A DNA stretch of 32,888 nucleotides from contig DAON01000015.1 of assembly GCA_002501885.1 (NCBI GenBank), positions 41,150 to 74,037 on the forward strand, written 5' to 3'. The stretch comes from Euryarchaeota archaeon UBA220. GTDB taxonomy: Archaea; Thermoplasmatota; Poseidoniia; Poseidoniales; Thalassarchaeaceae. Both the position numbers and the translations under genes were made by a program. This document shows positions 27,120-32,888 of the stretch, piece by piece; the first letter of the stretch is position 1, and each line of letters begins with the position of its first letter. The notes under the pieces are model-generated. The model saw only the letters and a program-made list of their open reading frames with translations, did no database searches and was not told the origin of the DNA.

Positions 27120-28031
27120 ATGGGTGAGTTACTATACAGCGGCAAGGTCAAGCAAGTCTGGAGCACAGATGATCCGAATGTGCTTGAGTTCAGATATACT
27201 GATCAGATTTCTGTTTACGATCAAATCATTCCTTCACTAATTCCTCGTAAGGGAGAGAGTCTGAACAGAACTACCTGTCATTGGTTCGATTTAATCACCA
27301 AGGAAGGAATCTGCGATACCCATCTAATCGAGATGAACGCTCCTGATAGGTGCCTTGCTAAGCGATTTGAGGTCATCAAGGAGCCCGGGGCCATTCCTAG
27401 GGATATGGAGAATGTTTTCGTGCCTCTAGAGGTAATTTGTCGACACCATCTAGCCGGTTCTGGTTGGCGCCGCTATGCTAAGGGAGAGGTTGGGCCAGAG
27501 GAGTTTGGATTTGAACCCGGAACTATTCTAGAGGAAAACTGCAAGCTACCACAACCATATCTTGAAGTTTCAACCAAGTTCGAAGCCTTTGATCGCCTAT
27601 TGGACAGAGAGGAGGCCCTACAAATATCCAATCTTACCGAGGAGGAATTTGACCTCATTCTCGAAGCGGTTCTCAAGATAGATGCGATTATCGAAAGAGA
27701 AGCAGGTAAGCGTGGATTAATTCATGTCGACGGAAAGAAGGAGTTCGCTTTGGGGCCGGGAAGAAAACCTGTCCTTGTCGACTCATTCGGGACCCTTGAT
27801 GAAGACAGATGGTGGGATGCAGAAACCTATGCCCAGGGGAGAATCGAATCTCTCTCAAAGGAGTTTGTTAGGGAGCACTATATCGGCATTGGACACCATG
27901 AGGCACTGTATGACGCGAGAGACAAGGGACTAGATGAGCCACCAATCCCCGCTCTTCCTCAGGAGATGATTGACAAGACAGCACGACTGTACGCCTCGAT
28001 GTATGAACGTCTTACTGGCAACGATTTCTGA
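27120..28031 (+). CDS. purC: phosphoribosylaminoimidazole-succinocarboxamide synthase (SAICAR synthetase)
   Basis: This 303-residue enzyme joins CAIR and aspartate with ATP in purine biosynthesis. Visible family signatures are YSGKVKQVWS at the N terminus (nucleotide-binding loop), the RRYAKGE region, LPQPYLEVSTKFEAFDR and, near residue 210, LIHVDGKKEFALG followed by LVDSFGTLDEDRWW. The usual DE of the last motif reads DS here, a minor variation. ATG 27120 is chosen because it places YSGK at the normal position; an in-frame ATG at 27087 would add a hydrophobic stretch foreign to the family. The downstream aminotransferase gene starts 8 bases after its stop. No other purine gene is in the window. 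Confidence 0.93.
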   Translation: MGELLYSGKVKQVWSTDDPNVLEFRYTDQISVYDQIIPSLIPRKGESLNRTTCHWFDLITKEGICDTHLIEMNAPDRCLAKRFEVIKEPGAIPRDMENVFVPLEVICRHHLAGSGWRRYAKGEVGPEEFGFEPGTILEENCKLPQPYLEVSTKFEAFDRLLDREEALQISNLTEEEFDLILEAVLKIDAIIEREAGKRGLIHVDGKKEFALGPGRKPVLVDSFGTLDEDRWWDAETYAQGRIESLSKEFVREHYIGIGHHEALYDARDKGLDEPPIPALPQEMIDKTARLYASMYERLTGNDF

Positions 28032-28039
28032 GGTAGGCG

Positions 28040-28948
28040 ATGGGCACTCACGAGTATGAGGACGATCCTCGTAACTCAGAAGTGATAATTTCGGTCAATG
28101 GAGACTTGCTTCCTAGGAGTGAAGCCAAAGTTTCTGTGTTCGATGCAGGTTTTCTTCTAGGAGACGGCGTTTGGGAATCTTTCAGACTGCATAAAGGGAA
28201 CCTAGTTTTCATCGATGAGCATATTCAACGACTTTATCATGGCGCAGATACAATTTCAATGGATATTGGGAAATCTAGAGAAGAAATGCTATCCGAGATT
28301 CATAGAGTCGTTGATGCCAATGAGATGTTTGACGATGTCCATGTTCGATTGATTGTCAGCCGTGGACTCAAACCAACTCCATATCAAGCGCCCTGGGTAA
28401 TATCGAGCTCCCCTACTATTGTAATCATCCCAGAGTACAAGAAGGCCAATGTGGATAGAGCAAGAGATGGCATCAACCTAGTATCTGTCAGTACAATTAG
28501 GGGCGGACAGAACATACAGGACCCTAGAATAAACAGCCTCTCCAAACACAATTGTATTGCCGCATGTATAGAAGCAGCAGAGCTAGGAGGAGATGAGGGC
28601 TTAATGCTCGATCCAAATGGTAATGTTTCTACTTGCAACTCCACACATTTCTTCATCGTTAGAGGTGGCGAGGTTTGGACCTCTACAGGAGAGTTTTGCC
28701 TTGATGGGATTACACGTAGGAAGGTGCTTGATCTATGCAAGAAAAATGACATCCCTGCATTTGAGAGGGATTTTTCACTCAGCGATGTCAGATCCGCCGA
28801 CGAAGCTTTCGTGACCGGGACTTTCGCCGGCCTCACTCCTGTAGTATCATTCGATGGTAAGGCGGTTGGAGGCGGTATCCGCGGACCACTATGTGAGAGA
28901 TTGCAAAATCTGTACATTGACTTGGTAAGGAGTGAGAGCGTTGGCTGA
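28040..28948 (+). CDS. class IV (branched-chain/D-amino-acid type) aminotransferase
   Basis: This 302-residue PLP enzyme is of fold type IV. Motifs in order are EAKVSVFDAGFLLGDGVWES (about residues 28-47), HIQRLYHGAD, NSLSKHNCIA with the expected PLP Lys, EGLMLDPNGNVS, CLDGITRRKVLDL and EAFVTGTFAGLTPVV. The Glu usual in the VSEG(S/T) segment after the PLP Lys reads Thr-Cys here, so substrate preference may differ from standard IlvE. A ribosome-binding site, GAGGTAGG, overlaps the purC stop codon. The 3' end overlaps the sulfotransferase-like gene. From memory, both genes match the two halves of the plant proteins called branched-chain-amino-acid aminotransferase-like 1 and 2. Branched-chain specificity is therefore possible but not shown. 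Confidence 0.88.
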   Translation: MGTHEYEDDPRNSEVIISVNGDLLPRSEAKVSVFDAGFLLGDGVWESFRLHKGNLVFIDEHIQRLYHGADTISMDIGKSREEMLSEIHRVVDANEMFDDVHVRLIVSRGLKPTPYQAPWVISSSPTIVIIPEYKKANVDRARDGINLVSVSTIRGGQNIQDPRINSLSKHNCIAACIEAAELGGDEGLMLDPNGNVSTCNSTHFFIVRGGEVWTSTGEFCLDGITRRKVLDLCKKNDIPAFERDFSLSDVRSADEAFVTGTFAGLTPVVSFDGKAVGGGIRGPLCERLQNLYIDLVRSESVG

Positions 28949-29672
28949 TGGTTGCAAAATAGCGATGTGGTCGGGGCCTAGAAATATCTCAACAGCCATG
29001 ATGTACTCATTTGAGAACAGGGCCGATTGCTGTGCAATTGACGAACCGTTCTATGCACATTTCCTTCAATATACAGGAACTAATCATCCTAGCGCTCAGA
29101 AAGTGATTGGGGCATATGAGACAGATTATCTCAAAATAGCGCAGCATCTGTCTGGAAATATTCCGGAAGATTTCTCAATCTGGTATCAAAAGCATATGTG
29201 CCATCACATTTCGCCCGGATTCGAAATAGACTGGATTCGAAATTTAACCAACTGTTTTTTGATTCGTAATCCTAGGGAAGTCCTACTTTCCTTGTCAAAA
29301 ATAACGAGCGAAGTTTCTCTGTGGGCCACTGGGCTACCTCAACAAATTATGCTGTATGAACAAGTAATCAAGAACGAATCCAGACCACCTATTCTGGATT
29401 CAAGAGACATTCTAGAGAATCCCGGAGAAATGCTTGAAATGCTTTGTCGTGAGTTGAATATCCCATTCTCTGAGTCGATGCTAGAATGGGAACCAGGTCC
29501 CAGAGAATGTGATGGAATTTGGGGCGAATACTGGTACGAATCAGTTTGGTCTTCTTCCGGTTTCTCGCCCTATAAGGCTAGAACTGGAGAACTAAGTCCT
29601 TTGCTTGAGTCAATTCTAGATGAGGCTATGCCTATTTATCGCGAACTTCACTCCAAGCGGTTGAAGTTGTAA
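28941..29672 (+). CDS. sulfotransferase-like P-loop protein paired with the aminotransferase
   Basis: This 243-residue protein has the sulfotransferase-fold signatures: MWSGPRNISTAMMYSFENR near the N terminus (5' phosphosulfate-type loop), IDEPFYAHFL, and CFLIRNPREVLLSLSKI (3' phosphate strand). Later segments LDSRDILENPGEMLEMLCRE and MLEWEPGP resemble the sulfotransferase-like half of plant aminotransferase-like proteins. TTG 28941 is preferred: GGAGTGA ends 5 bases before it, and the alternative GTG 28932 lies inside that site. The start overlaps the aminotransferase gene by 8 bases, so the two are coupled. The donor (PAPS or another nucleotide) and acceptor are not known; the fold call is firmer than the reaction. 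Its TAA abuts the convergent gene's stop. Confidence 0.78.
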   Translation: MADGCKIAMWSGPRNISTAMMYSFENRADCCAIDEPFYAHFLQYTGTNHPSAQKVIGAYETDYLKIAQHLSGNIPEDFSIWYQKHMCHHISPGFEIDWIRNLTNCFLIRNPREVLLSLSKITSEVSLWATGLPQQIMLYEQVIKNESRPPILDSRDILENPGEMLEMLCRELNIPFSESMLEWEPGPRECDGIWGEYWYESVWSSSGFSPYKARTGELSPLLESILDEAMPIYRELHSKRLKL

Positions 29673-32600
29673 TCAATCCCTCATTAGTCGACGCAATCTC
29701 GCCTCAAATTCATCCTCTGGTTCTGACTTAGTATCAGGTACCGACTCTTCTATCTCCGACTCTTTTACAATAGTTTCAGACACGACCATTTCCTCCTCAA
29801 CTGTGTCCGTCCGGGCATCTTTGGCAAGCATCTTTTCCTCTGCAGCGCTCATTGCCATCTCCATCAATTGCCTGCCCTCTCGATTGTTTCTGATTATCCA
29901 CGCCAAGGCGACACTAACTCCGATTACTAGGGCCGCAGCAGCCATAGAAGTCCCTAGATCGGGATATCTGGAAGGCTCGACTGCACCACCCGAAAGGATT
30001 ACTCTTCCCTCATTGTCACCGGAATCTGAATCAATATCCCATGGAAATGAACAACCCATTGTAACTACTAATTCATCGCCATCTTGTGCCTCACTTGGGC
30101 GACTAATCTCAAAGGCCACGGCGAATAAGGCACTAAGATCAACGCTGTGTGACATACTATATTCTCCGACATCAAGTGTCAGACTACAATCGGCATCATA
30201 TTGAGATAGTAATTCCTTGACATTCTCACTACGCTCCCAAGAAACCCTGATTCTTTGAGTATCTCCCTCTCCTTCCAACTCGACCTTGTTGATGCCAACA
30301 TTCCAGTCAGTCCTTCTGATCTCAAATGACTTAGAGATTTGAGAGGTAAGTACTCCTCTACCGTCGATTAGTCGCACAGTTAGATCCCTGACCCCGGGTT
30401 CAGGAGACCATCCTTCTGAACTCAGGTTTATTGGCCCGAGTGAATTATTCTCGGAGACAAATCCCGAACTTGAGTCAAGCATTTTACCCTCATCGTCAAT
30501 CAGCATCATGGTGTAATGGAATCCATCGGTTCCATTTTGAATGGTGCATTGAGCAATAGCATCTTCTACGGATCCAGATATACTGCAAGAAGCAAACCTA
30601 GATGGTGGCTGCGATGAATGTGCAAGGTAAAACAAAGTCTCGGAACCAACAGTGATTGTACCTTCTCCTGAAGATACAATAGGTAAAGCCCAGCCACCAT
30701 CTGGTAACGAGTCCAGAACTCCAGAGAAGGAATCGATTACCGTTGTAGATGAGTCCGTTCCGTAGATATCGATGACCATTTCATCACCACTCATGCCTAC
30801 AATGACGGGAGTTGAAGACCATGCATGAGTCTGTTTCGATGTATCAAGAGCGACTTCTCTATTGGTTTCTCCTTCGTCATCAGCAAGGATCCTAATCGTA
30901 TGGAGACTGCCATCCCAGTCTTCTACGGGAATGACTTCGAGTGGAACTCCTCTTACTTCTCCGACCCCCAGAACGACCTCAAATTGACCTGTTACTGTCC
31001 ATCCAAGAGGGAGACTCAGCACTCGGAGAGAGATTGTAGTTGGAGCATTGCCGTGATTGCGGAGCTCAACCAGAGGAAAACCTCCAGATTCCGAAACGAC
31101 CCAATCTCCATAATCGATCATTGTGAAGTTCCTGATTATCGCCACCCTGAGGGGCAATGTAATCTCTGTTTCACCGCTCCCGTCACCATCTCTCAATCTG
31201 ATGTTTAACTCCACAGCTCTTCCATGCTGGGCAGTTTCAGGAGGTGTAATGTTAAGGATTAGAGGAGCAGTCTCTCCTGGGGTCAGTACAGGCAACTCCT
31301 CTGTCTGTTCTACAATCCATCCATTCTCGCCACTAACCCAAATAGTCGGATATGGCCTAGAGTCGGAATTCCCCATCTGGACCACAGTTAACTCAACTTG
31401 AGAGCCAGAAGGATCAACCTCTAGATTAGCCTCATCGGCATACACAGCCCAGCCCGGAACTCTACTAACTTCTAGGTTGAAACTGAAACTGCCCATTTCT
31501 TCTCCTTGAGCCTGAGCAGATAATAATACATGCATTACTGATCCGTTCCAAGAATCAGAAGGAATAGTCGCATTTGCTCTCAATGAGGCAGATTCATTGA
31601 CACCCACTCCCTCTACGGAACTGCCCTCAATTGCCCATCCCGATGAATCATCATCTCCAATCAGATTCAGATTGTAGCTGGCTTGTAAATTCAAATCATC
31701 TACAAGATTTCCTTCGTTTGTGGCTACAATCTCAATTGAGAAAATAGACCCGGGCTCAACTGTATAATGTCCTCCCTCATTTATCGGAATGCCGTCCGTC
31801 ATTGCCTCCAGCACCCATCTATGATCTTGCCTCGCCTGTAGTCGAACAGTATCTGAATCACTCACTTCCAAATCACCCTGAGAAGTCATGATGATGGAAA
31901 TCTCTACTGGATGTCCTGCCGGAGTTGTTTCTGGCAATGTGACCATCACTGGGATACTGGTTAGACTGCCAGCACCAAGTGTAACTAGTTGATTTGAGAA
32001 AGACACCGTCACTCCAGGATCTTCTGTGATATTCTCATCAATTACTACTTCATGACTCAACTGGAATGTGTCTGCACCATTGCCAGGATTTTCCAGCCGA
32101 ATTATAACAAGAGTGTCTTGTTCGACATCCACCGTGTGCGGTTGTTCTGTCGGAGAGGTAATGAGTATGGCTGCACGATGTATCTGGAGAACTTCCAAAG
32201 ACATTCGTAGCACATGACTATCGGACTCGGAACTAGTGTCGCTGAAGGAATGGAATGCAGGGGGAGAGTTAGCTGGCAAATCTAGGTGCAAGTAACCCGA
32301 AACAAGACTACCAGAAGCTCCTGACATAACAATAGAATCACCTTGAATAGTAAGGCCGCCTGAAGCATTCCAAGCCCAACCCTCTATCGCCATTCCTGAG
32401 TCGGATAAAGACCAAGTCAACTGCCCGGAGTCGGACGGCATTTCCGCCATGACTTCCCATTGTAAGCCACTCGTAGGTACACTTCGCTGATGGACATCAG
32501 CCACTACTCCCGATGCCTCAAAAGATAGAGAAATGGTAGAGCACTCTTCTTCATCCCCACTTCCTACGCACATAGTCATCTGTGTACTTACAGAGTCACC

Positions 32601-32888
32601 AAGTTCAACATTAGAAGGAACATTCAATCTTGCAGTAACTAGTTTCACCTCTCCTGCAGCTAAACTGAGGGCAGGTAATGAGTTACCTTCCAAGTCGTAC
32701 AAACTCACTACATTGTCCGTTTGGCCATCTCCATCAGTATCTCCCCAACTAGTTCCGCCTACTTGGATTATCGGAGTTTCATCTGCATTGCCTAGGTTGT
32801 GCACTAATATCCAAGCATCTGCTTCGTCACCAATTAGCCCGTATCCGGAACTGGACGCAGTTCCATCTGGGCCTCTGAGAGATAACCC
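29673..32888 (-). CDS. large membrane-anchored surface protein with repeated beta-sandwich modules (N terminus off the window)
   Basis: The frame is open to the right edge, so 1,071 residues are visible and the start is missing. The first visible part has a Ca-binding DTDGDGQTD motif. At least five NEW3/CARDB-like modules follow, each with an asparagine-rich turn such as NPGNGADTF, NEGNLVDDL or NHGNAPTTI and a closing strand like VMVTLPETTPAGH. A Cys-containing module precedes the C terminus. One span (about 75-95 residues from the end: MAAAALVIGVSVALAWII) is followed by a charged, Glu-rich cytoplasmic tail ending in FEARLRRLMRD. The layout matches the genes at 4937 and 7952. No catalytic motif was seen. 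It converges with the sulfotransferase-like gene with no gap. Confidence 0.82.
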   Translation of the reverse strand, partial: GLSLRGPDGTASSSGYGLIGDEADAWILVHNLGNADETPIIQVGGTSWGDTDGDGQTDNVVSLYDLEGNSLPALSLAAGEVKLVTARLNVPSNVELGDSVSTQMTMCVGSGDEEECSTISLSFEASGVVADVHQRSVPTSGLQWEVMAEMPSDSGQLTWSLSDSGMAIEGWAWNASGGLTIQGDSIVMSGASGSLVSGYLHLDLPANSPPAFHSFSDTSSESDSHVLRMSLEVLQIHRAAILITSPTEQPHTVDVEQDTLVIIRLENPGNGADTFQLSHEVVIDENITEDPGVTVSFSNQLVTLGAGSLTSIPVMVTLPETTPAGHPVEISIIMTSQGDLEVSDSDTVRLQARQDHRWVLEAMTDGIPINEGGHYTVEPGSIFSIEIVATNEGNLVDDLNLQASYNLNLIGDDDSSGWAIEGSSVEGVGVNESASLRANATIPSDSWNGSVMHVLLSAQAQGEEMGSFSFNLEVSRVPGWAVYADEANLEVDPSGSQVELTVVQMGNSDSRPYPTIWVSGENGWIVEQTEELPVLTPGETAPLILNITPPETAQHGRAVELNIRLRDGDGSGETEITLPLRVAIIRNFTMIDYGDWVVSESGGFPLVELRNHGNAPTTISLRVLSLPLGWTVTGQFEVVLGVGEVRGVPLEVIPVEDWDGSLHTIRILADDEGETNREVALDTSKQTHAWSSTPVIVGMSGDEMVIDIYGTDSSTTVIDSFSGVLDSLPDGGWALPIVSSGEGTITVGSETLFYLAHSSQPPSRFASCSISGSVEDAIAQCTIQNGTDGFHYTMMLIDDEGKMLDSSSGFVSENNSLGPINLSSEGWSPEPGVRDLTVRLIDGRGVLTSQISKSFEIRRTDWNVGINKVELEGEGDTQRIRVSWERSENVKELLSQYDADCSLTLDVGEYSMSHSVDLSALFAVAFEISRPSEAQDGDELVVTMGCSFPWDIDSDSGDNEGRVILSGGAVEPSRYPDLGTSMAAAALVIGVSVALAWIIRNNREGRQLMEMAMSAAEEKMLAKDARTDTVEEEMVVSETIVKESEIEESVPDTKSEPEDEFEARLRRLMRD

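Noticed and set aside
28384..28917. 177-residue minus-strand open frame
   Set aside because: It is antisense to the aminotransferase gene, whose motifs are intact; the translation is Ser/Pro-rich noise.

Overview
The window most resembles a planktonic euryarchaeon of the Marine Group II type (Ca. Poseidoniales, Thermoplasmatota). This is inferred from content, since no rRNA is present. It combines an XPD/Rad3-type Fe-S helicase and very large single-anchor surface proteins (thrombospondin-type-3 and Ig-like repeats) with bacterial-looking metabolic genes: a branched-chain 2-oxoacid dehydrogenase, an E. coli-like NADP glutamate dehydrogenase and an amino-acid ABC transporter. Genes are packed tightly, with short or overlapping junctions. 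GTG and TTG starts are common, and AT-rich TATA-like boxes often lie about 25-28 bases before a start, which suggests many leaderless transcripts. No insertion sequence, CRISPR array or phage module was seen.

Layout. 1-3506 (minus): lipoyl synthase, then E1-alpha, E1-beta and the start of lipoyl-bearing E2 of a branched-chain 2-oxoacid dehydrogenase. 3575-4734 (plus): a FolM/PTR1-like reductase and a FolB-like dihydroneopterin aldolase. 4735-4820 (minus): tRNA-Leu(UAA) with encoded CCA. 4937-16894 (plus): two surface proteins, the second about 2,980 residues with Ca-binding repeats, a transglutaminase-like core, Ig-like modules, one membrane span and a DUF4129-like tail. 16891-19511 (minus): an XPD/Rad3-like helicase coupled to a small unknown protein. 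19512-20154: a palindromic operator candidate, hairpins, an unreported 58-codon reading frame and a tandem ribbon-helix-helix regulator. 20318-23144 (plus): an HD phosphohydrolase and glutamate dehydrogenase. 23141-26011 (minus): amino-acid ABC ATPase and a permease fused to a beta-propeller. 26097-29672 (plus): a binding protein that looks circularly permuted, PurC, a class IV aminotransferase and a sulfotransferase-like protein. 29673-32888 (minus): a third large surface protein, cut by the window edge.

A metabolic theme can be inferred: polar amino-acid uptake, transamination, glutamate oxidation/synthesis and oxidation of branched-chain 2-oxoacids, alongside three large cell-surface proteins. 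The most unusual points are: (1) the permease and ATPase frames are continuous except for one TGA, and the ATPase has no normal start codon that keeps its first beta-strand; (2) the rearranged order of the binding-protein halves; (3) the propeller-permease fusion; (4) a transglutaminase-like core in which the canonical His and Asp positions read Thr and Glu; and (5) an aminotransferase/sulfotransferase-like gene pair that matches, from memory, a fused plant protein.
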